DNA of 64,000 bases from Rhizobium rhizogenes. Its GTDB lineage: Bacteria > Pseudomonadota > Alphaproteobacteria > Rhizobiales > Rhizobiaceae. The stretch's first letter is position 1. Each line of letters opens with the position of its first letter. The translations under genes and the position numbers were made by a program. Below, one piece after another: positions 17,158 through 25,741 of the stretch. The DNA lies in assembly GCF_002005205.3 (NCBI RefSeq), contig NZ_CP019702.2, forward strand, positions 1 to 64,000, read 5' to 3'. The notes under the pieces were generated by a model, which searched no databases, was not told the DNA's origin, and saw only the letters and a list, made by a program, of their open reading frames with translations.

Positions 17158-18034
17158 CCCAGCCGCTTAGTTCGGAGATTACGCGCTCTTGCTCCCCAAG
17201 AAAGTCAAACAGGAGGAAACCACGGATGGTAAGGCTCTTCAATATAGCCTGACCCGGAAAACCGCTTGGGCCAGCACCCGGAGTACCCGCATCATATTGG
17301 GAAACTGCCCCGCAGCAAACGATCCGCCCATATTGTGCCATATTGGCCAAGCAGGCATCCAGCACCTCTCCTCCGGTATTATCGAAATAAACATCGATAC
17401 CGTCTGGGCAGGCAGACTTTAGATCTTCCAGGAGATTACCGGCCTTGTAGTCGACAGCTGCGTCAAAGCCCAACTCCCCCGTCAACAAAGCACATTTTGC
17501 GTGGCCGCCAGCAATACCAACGACACGGCAACCCTTGATCCGGGCGATCTGACCGGCAATGGAGCCAACCGCACCACCGGCGGCGGATATGACGACCGTG
17601 TCACCCGGCTCCGGTTGGCCGCATTCCAGCAGACCGAAATAGGCCGTGAGACCAGGAACGCCGTAGATGCTGACCAGATGGCTCAACGGCTCAATTCTGG
17701 GTAGCTTGGTAAGGGTCTGTGCCGGGACGACGGCAAAAACCTGCCAGCCCGTTTCCGTGAAGACAAGATCGCCAGGCGCCAGGTTGGACGAGCGCGACTC
17801 GATCACTTCTGCCAGCGACATGCCGGCCATGAGATCGCCGCTCGCAAGGCCGGCCCGATACGTGGCCCCGTGCATCCACGCTCGACTTGCGGCATCTAAA
17901 GCCACGTACAACGTTCGGAGAAGAACTTCTCCCTCTGCCGGAACAGGACGTTCAGTTTCACGTATCTCAAAATGATCTGCAGAAAGCTTGCCTTGCGGAA
18001 GCCTCGACAGAATGATTTGGCGGTTGGTTACCAT
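17036..18034 (-). CDS. MDR-family NADP-dependent oxidoreductase
   Basis: A 332-residue medium-chain reductase without zinc ligands, of the leukotriene-B4/curcumin-reductase type. The nucleotide-binding segment is AAGGAVGSIAGQIARIKG near 150-167, with GLTAYFGL before it. Such enzymes reduce the C=C of enones. The ATG at 18034 is chosen because GAGGAAA lies just upstream; the frame is open to 18100. It converges on the broken acyl-CoA ligase and overlaps its extended frame. A copy of the VirS-like element lies about 150 bp upstream, suggesting that it belongs to the same regulon although it is separately transcribed. Confidence 0.82.
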   Translation of the reverse strand: MVTNRQIILSRLPQGKLSADHFEIRETERPVPAEGEVLLRTLYVALDAASRAWMHGATYRAGLASGDLMAGMSLAEVIESRSSNLAPGDLVFTETGWQVFAVVPAQTLTKLPRIEPLSHLVSIYGVPGLTAYFGLLECGQPEPGDTVVISAAGGAVGSIAGQIARIKGCRVVGIAGGHAKCALLTGELGFDAAVDYKAGNLLEDLKSACPDGIDVYFDNTGGEVLDACLANMAQYGRIVCCGAVSQYDAGTPGAGPSGFPGQAILKSLTIRGFLLFDFLGEQERVISELSGWVNTGQIEVCEDVLEGFDSLPSALVGLLAGENVGKRMVKVF

Positions 18035-18186
18035 GTTTCCTCGGCTGTCGTAATTAAATCCGCAACGAATTGGCGCTTTGAAACGCAATTCCCATTGCAA
18101 TGCAGCTGCTGCTCACAAGCGCACTTAGCGAGTAGAGCGTCGCGATAGTTACGGTGATTGCCTCCTTGTTGGGAGTAGACGACACG

Positions 18187-18207
18187 CCAATAAAGTGGCA
18201 TTTTGCG
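18187..18207 (+). promoter_or_regulatory. Candidate VirS-like operator, copy 2
   Basis: This 21-bp element, centred on GTGGCATTTTG, matches the element at 13083-13103 at 18 of 21 positions. It is 152 bp upstream of the oxidoreductase start at 18034. Relative to its gene it has the same orientation as copy 1 has relative to the monooxygenase, and nearly the same distance. That argues for a true operator over chance, but binding is not shown. Confidence 0.5.
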
Positions 18208-18365
18208 TCAGACGTTCAAGGTCGGCTCACACGAGGGGGCTCGGGGAGAAGGTAGCTTTAGCGTCACCATTCGGATTTTTATTCTCCGGCTTTTGAGGCC
18301 ATTGATGACTTGCCCAAAAAAATTTCATTCAATTATAGCAACAAGCCTCAGTAGTCCTATCTGCT
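18208..18365. other. Intergenic junction before ICE remnants
   Basis: No gene is recognised between the oxidoreductase promoter region and the relaxase fragment that starts at 18366. It marks the edge between the catabolic block and a degenerate conjugative-element block. The sequence around 18320-18360 is AT-rich. Confidence 0.4.
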
Positions 18366-18725
18366 TCAAATTGAGATGCCTTTACTCCGCCACAACTGCC
18401 ACGGCACCGAACCGCCCTTAACCTCACGGCCAAGCTGGCGGTCAATGACCGGCCGCCATGGGACAAGAATGAACTCGCGCACCTTCTCGACGATGACAAA
18501 CTTGCTGCTGGCGAGTTGCACGGTGCCGGTGAACTTGCCACTCACGCTGTGGCCGTCCGTGGCGGCGCGGAATGGCAACGCCTTGCTCGTGGCGATCTCC
18601 GCGCCGACGCTGGCAACTTCGCGCTCGCGCAGCGTGGCGAGAAGGCTGCGCTGGTAGAAGATGCGACCATCCTGCGTTCGGGTGGCATCGCCCTGTTCGA
18701 TATGATGCTCGCGCCGCTTGTCCAT
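18366..18725 (-). pseudogene. C-terminal fragment of a DUF3363-type ICE relaxase
   Basis: An open frame of about 119 residues resembling the extreme C-terminus of the long VirD2-like/DUF3363 relaxases of proteobacterial integrative conjugative elements. Recognisable pieces include MDKRREHHIEQG, LATLREREVA, ALPFRAATDG and VPWRPVIDRQLGRE. Similarity seems to extend a little upstream, to about 18770, before an in-frame stop. The relaxase domain itself is absent. The end is followed by unrelated sequence, so this is a remnant of an element different from the traA block. Confidence 0.65.
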
Positions 18726-18829
18726 GGCGTCGCGTACCTGTGGCCGAAGCCGGCCGGAGCGCGATCCGATGCGTTAGGCGTCACGAGCCGCTGATCGAGC
18801 TAGGTCGCCCCATCGGACCCGATCTGGCT

Positions 18830-19153
18830 TTCCAGATTGAAAGTCGAGGTTTTACCGGGCGTGTTCACATGCTCACGCTTTATCGGGAACGCACCATCGT
18901 TCCGGCCGAGCCATCCGATGCCGAGAACGCACCGGACTATGGCACTCATCACGGCACTAATGATGGTCCCGAGATCGGAGCTGCGTGGAAGCGTACCGGC
19001 GAGAGGGCGGACAAGTATCTCTCCGTGCTGCCCGACGATCCCGCTTTACTCCAGGCGATCAGCGCAAATCTGTTCCGCGACGACGCCGGCGGGACCCCGT
19101 GGTCCCTGCACTGGAATCCGACCGCGACCGCGCGAAGATCGGGACTGACATGA
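18830..19153 (+). pseudogene. DUF736-family ICE protein, 5'-truncated
   Basis: The frame contains features of the small DUF736 proteins carried by conjugative elements: GFTGRVHMLTLYRE, VPAEPSDAENAPDY, GPEIGAAWKRTGE and NLFRDD near the end, about 105 residues in all. The open frame runs in from upstream with no suitable start codon and no Shine-Dalgarno at the expected position. It appears to have lost its first residues. It is divergent from the DUF3363 relaxase fragment, supporting a shared ICE origin. Function of DUF736 is unknown. Confidence 0.6.
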
Positions 19154-19214
19154 TGGGATCCCGCGCTCTTTTCCTCTTTACGGCCCTGCCGTCGCTTGGC
19201 TGTTCGTCGTGTAA

Positions 19215-19946
19215 TCAACCGGTGACGCGAGCGCGTCGATTGCGCCGCCAAGAGACACCCAAACGACCAGCCCATTGCGTGGTCCGGTCGAAGATGAACC
19301 GCATGGCGGTGACATTTTCGTTGCCCGTGCAAGTGATGGGAATACGCCGTTCCAACTGGCGCAGATCGGCAAACAGGTCTGCAAGCAGCTTACACATTGC
19401 CGACGAGAGATCGTTGGATTGATCTTCGACAGCTTGCGACAGGTCGACCTTGAATAGGCCCGCGCCTTGGCGCAGTGCGATCCCGTATTCGAGGTAGAAA
19501 GCTCGCATCTGATTGATCAGACACGTTCTCGTTCCGATCATCTGATCTCGGACCCTGTTGTGTAAAGCCTGAAGGTCGGCTTGTTCCTCGCTCTTGAGTG
19601 CAGCAAATCGCATTGTTGGACGTGTGGCAGCCTCAGCGATCGCTTCCGCATCGATGATGTCGCTCTTGTTCGACTTTACGTAGGGCTTCACGAACTGCGC
19701 GGGGATCAAGCGCACCTTATGTCCAAGCGCCTGTATCTTACAGGCAATCCACTGAGATCCTGCACACGCTTCCATCCCTACGATCGCCGGCGCCGCACGC
19801 TCGAAGAACTGTAGCAGCGTGTCGCGTCGGAAACGAACCCTCTGGACTGGGACGCCATCGCTTCTGAGGCCGACAACATGAAAGATGTTCTTGCCAATAT
19901 CAATTCCGTAGGCAGCCGCTGGGCGCGGCATATTGCGCTGTGGCAT
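19215..19946 (-). pseudogene. IS110-family transposase, C-terminally truncated
   Basis: 243 residues from the ATG at 19946. The N-terminal RuvC-like DEDD domain is recognisable (YGIDIGKNIFHVVGL, VGMEACAGSQWIA, KSNKSDIIDAEAIAEA). Full IS110 transposases have 320-400 residues with a C-terminal transposase-20 domain. Here similarity fades after about residue 195 and the domain is missing, so the element is dead. It abuts the ICE remnants on one side and an IS3 remnant on the other. Confidence 0.75.
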
Positions 19947-20036
19947 TGCAACCTCCTTCGATTTGGGCGCCTCATGATGCGGCAGGAGGACGAGGCGGAC
20001 CATCCCATTGATGGTGACGCCCGGCGCAAGGCGAGA

Positions 20037-20880
20037 TGTGGTGGCCCATGTCTGCAAGGAGCACGACGTGAACCAGCGCCGGGCGTGTGCGATCCTGTCC
20101 GTTGATCGGTCTAATGTGCGATATTCCAGCGTTCGGCCGAACGATGCGTCCATTCGGAGGCCATGAGGCAGGTTGCGTCCGGGCGCCGCCGCTTCGGCTA
20201 TCGCCGTATCCATGTGATGCTGGATCGGCAGGGTATTGTCATAAACTTAAAGAAGCTGCATCGCCTCTACCGGGAAGAGAAGCCTGCGGTTCGTAAGCGT
20301 GGTGGCCGTAAGCGGGCCTTGGGAGCGCGACGGCCCATCGCGCTGCCGTCACGGGCCAACGAGCAGTGGAGCCTTGACTTCGTCAGCGATGCATTCACCG
20401 ATGGACGGCGGTTCCGCGTCTTAGCCATTGTCGACGACTTTACCCGAGAATGCCTGGCGCTGGTCGCCGACACAACCCTTTCGGGCCTGCGTGTTACGCG
20501 GGAACTCGATATCGCCATGGCCCGACGCAGACGACCTCGAACAATTGTCTCGGATAACGGAACCGAACTGACCTTGATGGCAATTCTCAGATGGTGCCAA
20601 CAGACACGTGTCGAATGGCATTACATCGCACCGGGAAAGCCGATGCAGAACGGATATATCGAATCCTTCAACGGCCGCATGCGTAACGAGCTGCTGAACG
20701 AGAGCTTGTTCTTCGGGCTCGGCCACGCCCGCAGTGCCATTTCCAAGTGGGTCGACGATTACAATACATCCGGCCGCATTCGTCGCTCAGATACCACACC
20801 CCGACAGCCTATGCCGGGACCATCGCCGCAACCGGCTCCAACGCTGCGCCAATTGGCGTAACGAAAACCGTCGAGGCTCT
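20037..20880 (+). pseudogene. IS3-family OrfB transposase with two frameshifts
   Basis: The DDE integrase core is clear: D in WSLDFV, D in SDNGTE, E in ESFNGR. The longest frame, from 20163, begins with [14 protein letters not shown]. Upstream, a segment in another frame (VCKEHDVNQRRACAILSVDRS) is the expected N-terminal part; one missing G near 20155 separates them. Near 20765 the frame shifts again, because the expected RPHSSL-type ending is in a different frame. The element is therefore inactive. It lies next to the truncated IS110. Confidence 0.75.
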
Positions 20881-20925
20881 AATCGCCGCTGGGTGAAAGT
20901 TCAGTGGCAGGTCACCAGCACCAGC

Positions 20926-21035
20926 CCTTCAGCGCATTCTTGCATGAATAGCCCATGGCGAATGGTCGCTTTCGCACGCTTGCCCAGCTTGATGTAAAGC
21001 GCAACTGCTCGCATCCGGTCTTCGTAGGAATACAT
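20926..21035 (-). pseudogene. Fragment of an IS3-family OrfA
   Basis: A short stretch from the ATG at 21035 encodes MYSYEDRMRAVALYIKLGKR, the typical start of an IS3 OrfA helix-turn-helix protein. After about 25 residues the frame shifts (the expected GY-KNALKGW segment is in another frame) and the gene ends. It belongs to a second IS3 remnant beside the OrfB remnant at 20037-20880, in the opposite orientation. Confidence 0.6.
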
Positions 21036-21198
21036 GAACCACCTCCCTGATAGTCCAAGTTTTCGTCCGAATGCCCGAATATGATGGGGATGACCAGAAG
21101 GTTGCGGAATGTCCATGCCAGCAGCCGTCGATCACGATGATTGCCATGGGTTGTCGAAAACTCTCATCGAAGACATCGGGAGATTTTTCGCAATAGGG

Positions 21199-22548
21199 TC
21201 AACAGTTTGGAAAGTGTATTACGACCGCCAATCCGGGAGCGTTGTCCTTAAGCTCTATCTTCGCCTCATGGAGCTCTGCTATAGCTTTTACCAAACTGAG
21301 GCCAAGGCCGGTTCCATTCGAAGTCCTGCTCTTTTCCAGCCGATAGAACCGGTCAAAAACACGGTGTCGCTCCGCCACCGGTATTCCCGGTCCATCATCG
21401 CAAACCGCCAGACAAATGGCTCCCCGTTCCTGCGAAACATTGATAGTTATTGAGGAACCGGAAGGGGTATGATGCATCGCGTTGGCGACAAGATTTGCCA
21501 ACATCTGTCGAATGAGATCAATATCACCGTTGACACAACAACAGGCAGGCGTGCTTTTAAAATTGAGTCGATACCCTTCCTCGCAGGCACTTGCTTCATA
21601 GGTTTCGTAAATGTCGCGACACAGCCCCGTGAGGTCAATCATCGCAAACTTGGTGGTTCGATTACGCGACTCAATGCGTGCAATTCTTAGGAGTGCATCG
21701 AAAGTATCAGCAATCGACCCTAATTCAGCAAGCGCAATCTCAACGGAAATTTTGGCATCCCCGACAGTCTCGGCTTGCAACGCCTCGTCCAGCACAAGGA
21801 ATGTCCGGCTGATAGGTGTTTTCAAGTCGTGGGCAATATCGGTTGTCACCTGCTTCATACCCGTAACGCTGACTTCCAATCGCGTGAGTGCGACGTTAAT
21901 TTCGCTTGAAAGAATATCTATTTCGTCCTTTCTTGTAGAAATTGGGAGGCGTCTTGACAGTTCTCCATGACCAATCGCGTGAGCGGTCTTCGTAAGTACA
22001 GATATCCGACGCCTGGTACGATATCGCAGTACAGCAGCCCCACCCAATCCAACAGCAAAGACGATGGCTGTCGTCCAACCCAAGCTGACTAGCACGATCC
22101 GAGCAAGCTCGTCACTGCCTCCAGAGCTGATACCGACGACGAGATCATTCTCTCCCAATCGTCCACGGAATAATTTGTAACTCGGTTGGCCGCCGCGTTG
22201 CCCACTGGGAGAGAACGTAGAAAATCCTAGCGGTGAACCGAGCAACGTAGCGTTCCCGGCAATCACGACTCCCGAAGAATCGCAAAGCGTATAGATGGTC
22301 TCCTCACCTCGAATTGCAGGGCCATGGCTGTTGATCATATCGATCGCCCCAGAAAGCCCGCGATCCTCGTAAGCCGTCTCGATCTCACGGTAGCGTTCCA
22401 TCACAATGGAATTGAGATGATCATTCAGAAAATTCAGCACCATCTTGGATGCGATGATGTTCGCCCCAAGATACGAGATGACAAAGAAGGAGATGTAAAT
22501 GATCGTAATTCGTACCGCTGAGCTTTTGAAGAAACTACCGTCGGCCAT
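21199..22548 (-). CDS. Membrane sensor histidine kinase (copper-type)
   Basis: A 449-residue sensor kinase. Transmembrane helices at about 12-34 and 151-174 flank a periplasmic sensing loop of about 115 residues. A HAMP domain follows (about 175-230), then a HisKA dimerisation domain with phospho-acceptor H240 in DIAHDLKTPIS. The HATPase domain shows NLVANAMHHTP, DDGPGIP and GTGLGLSLVKAI. It should phosphorylate the regulator whose gene overlaps its start by 14 bp. Its position beside copper-resistance genes suggests periplasmic copper or silver as signal; the sensing residues are not identified. Confidence 0.88.
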   Translation of the reverse strand: MADGSFFKSSAVRITIIYISFFVISYLGANIIASKMVLNFLNDHLNSIVMERYREIETAYEDRGLSGAIDMINSHGPAIRGEETIYTLCDSSGVVIAGNATLLGSPLGFSTFSPSGQRGGQPSYKLFRGRLGENDLVVGISSGGSDELARIVLVSLGWTTAIVFAVGLGGAAVLRYRTRRRISVLTKTAHAIGHGELSRRLPISTRKDEIDILSSEINVALTRLEVSVTGMKQVTTDIAHDLKTPISRTFLVLDEALQAETVGDAKISVEIALAELGSIADTFDALLRIARIESRNRTTKFAMIDLTGLCRDIYETYEASACEEGYRLNFKSTPACCCVNGDIDLIRQMLANLVANAMHHTPSGSSITINVSQERGAICLAVCDDGPGIPVAERHRVFDRFYRLEKSRTSNGTGLGLSLVKAIAELHEAKIELKDNAPGLAVVIHFPNC

Positions 22549-23212
22549 GCAGCGTATAACCCGTGTTGCGAATGGTATGCAGCAACTGGAATTCGAAGGG
22601 CTTATCGATCTTTGCTCGTAGTCGACTGATATGCGTCTCGACGACCGAACTTTGAGGGTCGAAATTAAAATTCCAAATTCGCTCCAGCAACATGGTTTTG
22701 GTGAGGACTCGACCTTCGTTTCGCATTAGGAGTTCCAGCAGAGAAAACTCACGGGGCAAGAGATCAATCGTGGTCTCGCCACGTATAGTGGTCCGTCTGA
22801 CCAGATCAATCTCAAGGTCGCTGACTCGCAGCTTGGTTTTCTCCAGCGTTATCGGTGGACGTCTCACCAACGCGTTCATTCGCGCCATCAATTCCGAAAA
22901 GGCGAAAGGCTTCACTAGATAGTCGTCGCCACCAGCTTCCAAACCTTCGACACGATCATCCACATCACTCATCGCCGTGAGAAACAGCACCGGAGTTCTA
23001 ATGGTGGCCGCGCGTAGGCTTTTGACTAACGTCAGGCCATCCAATCCCGGAACCATGCGGTCGACGATCAGTACATCATATGCGGCGTCCAGACCAGCCG
23101 CTAGGCCTTCTCTGCCATCTCCTACCCAATCGACAACATGACCGGCCGAGGTCAGGCCTTTGACGACATAACTGCCCGTTCTCTGATCGTCTTCGATAAG
23201 AAGAATCTTCAT
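22535..23212 (-). CDS. OmpR-family response regulator (CopR/CusR-like)
   Basis: A 225-residue regulator with a receiver domain (D8/D9, phosphorylation site D51, conserved K101 in LVKPF) and a C-terminal winged-helix DNA-binding domain ending in VVETHISRLRAKID and GYTLHGRR. It is co-transcribed with the downstream kinase (14-bp overlap). A CopR-box-like palindrome lies 108 bp upstream, between it and the divergent secreted-protein gene. It most likely activates both directions and perhaps the copper operon from 24043. Confidence 0.88.
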   Translation of the reverse strand: MKILLIEDDQRTGSYVVKGLTSAGHVVDWVGDGREGLAAGLDAAYDVLIVDRMVPGLDGLTLVKSLRAATIRTPVLFLTAMSDVDDRVEGLEAGGDDYLVKPFAFSELMARMNALVRRPPITLEKTKLRVSDLEIDLVRRTTIRGETTIDLLPREFSLLELLMRNEGRVLTKTMLLERIWNFNFDPQSSVVETHISRLRAKIDKPFEFQLLHTIRNTGYTLHGRR

Positions 23213-23319
23213 GCATTGCCTCTAATAAAGCACCAGCCTCTAAAGTGGGGCAGCCTGTAAGACAGCACAAATGCATGAGACGGTTATTGTTCATAACACT
23301 AACGGCAACGCGACCTCAC

Positions 23320-23335
23320 CTTACAAAAATGTAAA
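23320..23335. promoter_or_regulatory. CopR-box-like operator
   Basis: CTTACAAAAATGTAAA contains the perfect palindrome TTACA-AAAA-TGTAA (23321-23334). It matches the CopR/CzcR-type box as I recall it (CTTACNNAAATGTAAT) at every fixed position but the last. It sits between the divergent response-regulator gene and the small secreted-protein gene at 23413. Binding is inferred. Confidence 0.6.
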
Positions 23336-23412
23336 GTAAGCGAAAAGCGGCCGACAATGGCTTGTCCCAATGTCCTTTAGCAGCACAACAACGGCTTCGA
23401 AGAGGATACATC

Positions 23413-23685
23413 ATGAAGACCACGCTTACTATCGTATCATTCGTTCTCTTTTCGGGGACTTCGGCAGTAATGGCATTCGAGCCGTTGCCAGAAGGAACAT
23501 CGAAACTGAATGCTATTGTCAGGGGGCATGGCGAGCTTGGCGATACCGTTATCTCCACTTCCAATCCCGACGTCTCGTTCCGTTTACTTGAAAACGGCGT
23601 CGTTGAACGGACAAACAGCCGTTACAACACCGTCACCTATTCCCGCCCAGAGGAAGAAGCGCGACGGTTTCGCAACCGTCGCTAA
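23413..23685 (+). CDS. Small periplasmic protein beside copper regulator
   Basis: A 90-residue protein with a clear Sec signal peptide (MKTTLTIVSFVLFSGTSAVMA, cleaved near residue 21). The mature part is polar and basic, ending in RRFRNRR. It has no cysteine and few methionines or histidines, so direct copper binding is not evident. The ATG at 23413 is preferred over an in-frame start at 23362 because it begins the signal peptide. It is 78 bp from the CopR-box-like site and divergent from the regulator, so it is probably copper-induced. Family not recognised. Confidence 0.65.
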   Translation: MKTTLTIVSFVLFSGTSAVMAFEPLPEGTSKLNAIVRGHGELGDTVISTSNPDVSFRLLENGVVERTNSRYNTVTYSRPEEEARRFRNRR

Positions 23686-24042
23686 CAACAATCCACGGCT
23701 GCGGTGTTGTACCCTGATACCTGGAGTTTGGCGGACATCTCAAGATGAGCCGACTTGGTCCGCGGCAGATAAGCGGCGGCGACTATCGTGAGAAGATGGG
23801 CACCATCAGCGAAGAGAGCGTTAAAAGTTCGCCAAGCGCAAGCGCGGTGTCTTCCTTTGGTTTTGCCATCTCGCGATCACCGCAGCCCGTGGATTTGTGA
23901 ATGAGTCTGGGCACTGTAAACAAGGCCCCACCCGGTTCTGCCCTCGAACAGCTCAACGCAACGCCAGTTGGGTGTAATTTCTTATGTCGATAGTCGAGCA
24001 ACAAAATCGGCGCAACCATGATCTTATTCCCGGATTTTCACC
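23686..24042. other. Intergenic region before the copper operon
   Basis: No gene recognised in 357 bp. It must contain the promoter of the operon that starts at 24043 unless transcription continues from 23413. I find no second CopR-type palindrome. Short open frames here on the minus strand resemble nothing known. Confidence 0.4.
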
Positions 24043-24267
24043 ATGAAACGTTTGTTCCTGGTGGTTGCCCTGCCGCTTTTTGCGGGCGGATGCGCAGCCA
24101 CCTTACCTGAAGTCGTCGTATCGACCGACAGCCCCGACACCGTCTCCAGCATCAGGCCCATTCCCTACCAAAACCCGATCGGAGCTTACACGCACCGCGT
24201 TCCCGTCAATCCGAAACCCTGGCGTGGTCTGAACGACGCACAGGCGCCGGCAAAGGGAGGCGCATGA
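24043..24267 (+). CDS. Small outer-membrane lipoprotein of the copper operon
   Basis: A 74-residue protein with a lipoprotein signal (LFAGGC, lipidated cysteine near residue 17) followed by about 57 proline-rich residues (IRPIPYQNPIGAYTHRVPVN). It overlaps the next gene, encoding a TolC-like lipoprotein, by 4 bp (ATGA), so they are translationally coupled. It may be an accessory subunit of that channel. Family not recognised, but the signal and the coupling make the gene real. Confidence 0.7.
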   Translation: MKRLFLVVALPLFAGGCAATLPEVVVSTDSPDTVSSIRPIPYQNPIGAYTHRVPVNPKPWRGLNDAQAPAKGGA

Positions 24268-25727
24268 TGATCGTACGCCATATCAGGCTGGTATCCTCCC
24301 TCGTGCTTCCGCTTATCGCGGCTGGCTGCGTGACGACCGACTATGCCGCCAAGGATGCGGGCTTTGCCGATGCGACATTGAAAAGCGCCGAGGCAACCGG
24401 CAAGCAGACTGTCTGGGTGCAGAACCTGCAGCAGGCGCAGGTGGTGCGCGACCGCGTCAAGGCGCTGATGGCCAAAAAGACCATCGACGTCGAAACCGCC
24501 GTTCAGGTCGCATTGCTGAACAACAAGGGGCTGCAGGCATCCTATGCGGATCTCGGCGACAGCGCCGCCGATGCCTGGCAGACGCAACTCTCCGTCTTTC
24601 CGACCTTTTCCGTCAGCCTGAACGGCATCGGAACGCCCGGGCTTGGCATGTATCGCGTGCTTGAAGGGGCCGTCACCGCCAATATTCTCGCTTTGGCGAC
24701 CTATGACAAGAATATCAGGCTGGCGGATACGCGCTTCCGTCAGGCACAGGTCAACGCGGCGATCGCCACCGTATCGCTTGCCGCGGAAACCCGCCGGGCA
24801 TGGATAAACGCCGTGGCCGCCTGGGAAAACGTCGCCTATCTCAATCAGGCGAAGGTCGCGGCCGACGCCTCTTCGGAACTTGCGAAAAAGATCGGCGAAG
24901 CGGGTTCGATGCCCAAGGCCAATCAGGCCCGCGAGCATGTGTTTTATGCGGAACTGACGGGAGAAACGGCAAAGGCGCGACTGGCGGCAAAACTCGCCAA
25001 GGAAGAGCTGATCCGGCTGATGGGCCTTTCCGGCACGGACGCCGAGTTCCAGATACCCAACCGGCTTCCTTCCCTGCCGAAGACCCTGATAGCGCGCAAC
25101 GATATCGAGGCGGAAGCAATTCACAAACGCATGGATTTGCAGGTCGCCCGCCTCGAATTGCACGCAACCGCGCAATCCTATCGCCTGGAAGACGCCACCC
25201 GCATCGTCACCGATATCGAGCTGGCCGGAAATTGGGAGAAGGAACGCGAGCGCGAGGACGGTGCCACCCGTTCGGACATTGCAAGAACCGGCTCGCTGTC
25301 CTTCACGATCCCGATCTTCGATTCCGGGCAGGCGCGTCTGCGCAAGGGCGAACTTGCCTATATGCGGGCGGCCAACCAGCTGGCCGGGCTGGCCGTCGAC
25401 ATCCGTTCGCAGGCCCGTTCCGCCCATCTGGCCTACAGGTCGAATTACGACATTGCCCGTCACTACCGCAACAATGTCCTGCCCCTGCGCAGCGCGATCG
25501 AGGAGCAATCGCTGCTGTCCTATAACGGCATGATTACCAGCACCTTCGAGCTGATCGCCGATACCCGCGAAAAAGTCGAATCCACCATCCTCGCAGTCAA
25601 CGCCAAGCGCGACTTCTGGCTGGCCGAAGCCAACCTTGCCCCCGTCATCTATGGCGGAAGCACCGGCAGTGCCGCGGCCGAAACCGAAGTCGCGACGTCC
25701 GAAGCCCCGGCTGGCGGCGGTCATTGA
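24264..25727 (+). CDS. TolC-family outer-membrane efflux lipoprotein
   Basis: A 487-residue outer-membrane factor. The N-terminus has a lipobox (IAAGC near residue 22), as in CusC-type proteins. Two long helical repeats typical of TolC follow: the first around ETAVQVALLNNKGLQASYA and the second around VAFR-type segments ending in NYDIARHYRNNVLPLR. It would form the exit duct of a tripartite pump. No RND or membrane-fusion gene lies in the operon, so partners must be elsewhere or it exports by another route. The end overlaps no gene; the multicopper oxidase starts 15 bp on. Confidence 0.82.
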   Translation: MMIVRHIRLVSSLVLPLIAAGCVTTDYAAKDAGFADATLKSAEATGKQTVWVQNLQQAQVVRDRVKALMAKKTIDVETAVQVALLNNKGLQASYADLGDSAADAWQTQLSVFPTFSVSLNGIGTPGLGMYRVLEGAVTANILALATYDKNIRLADTRFRQAQVNAAIATVSLAAETRRAWINAVAAWENVAYLNQAKVAADASSELAKKIGEAGSMPKANQAREHVFYAELTGETAKARLAAKLAKEELIRLMGLSGTDAEFQIPNRLPSLPKTLIARNDIEAEAIHKRMDLQVARLELHATAQSYRLEDATRIVTDIELAGNWEKEREREDGATRSDIARTGSLSFTIPIFDSGQARLRKGELAYMRAANQLAGLAVDIRSQARSAHLAYRSNYDIARHYRNNVLPLRSAIEEQSLLSYNGMITSTFELIADTREKVESTILAVNAKRDFWLAEANLAPVIYGGSTGSAAAETEVATSEAPAGGGH

Positions 25728-25741
25728 GAAAGGAAACGGGA

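Noticed and set aside
24186..25724. Open frame of 512 codons on the minus strand
   Set aside because: It lies opposite the TolC-like gene, shows no family features and is explained by GC-rich codon structure of the real gene.
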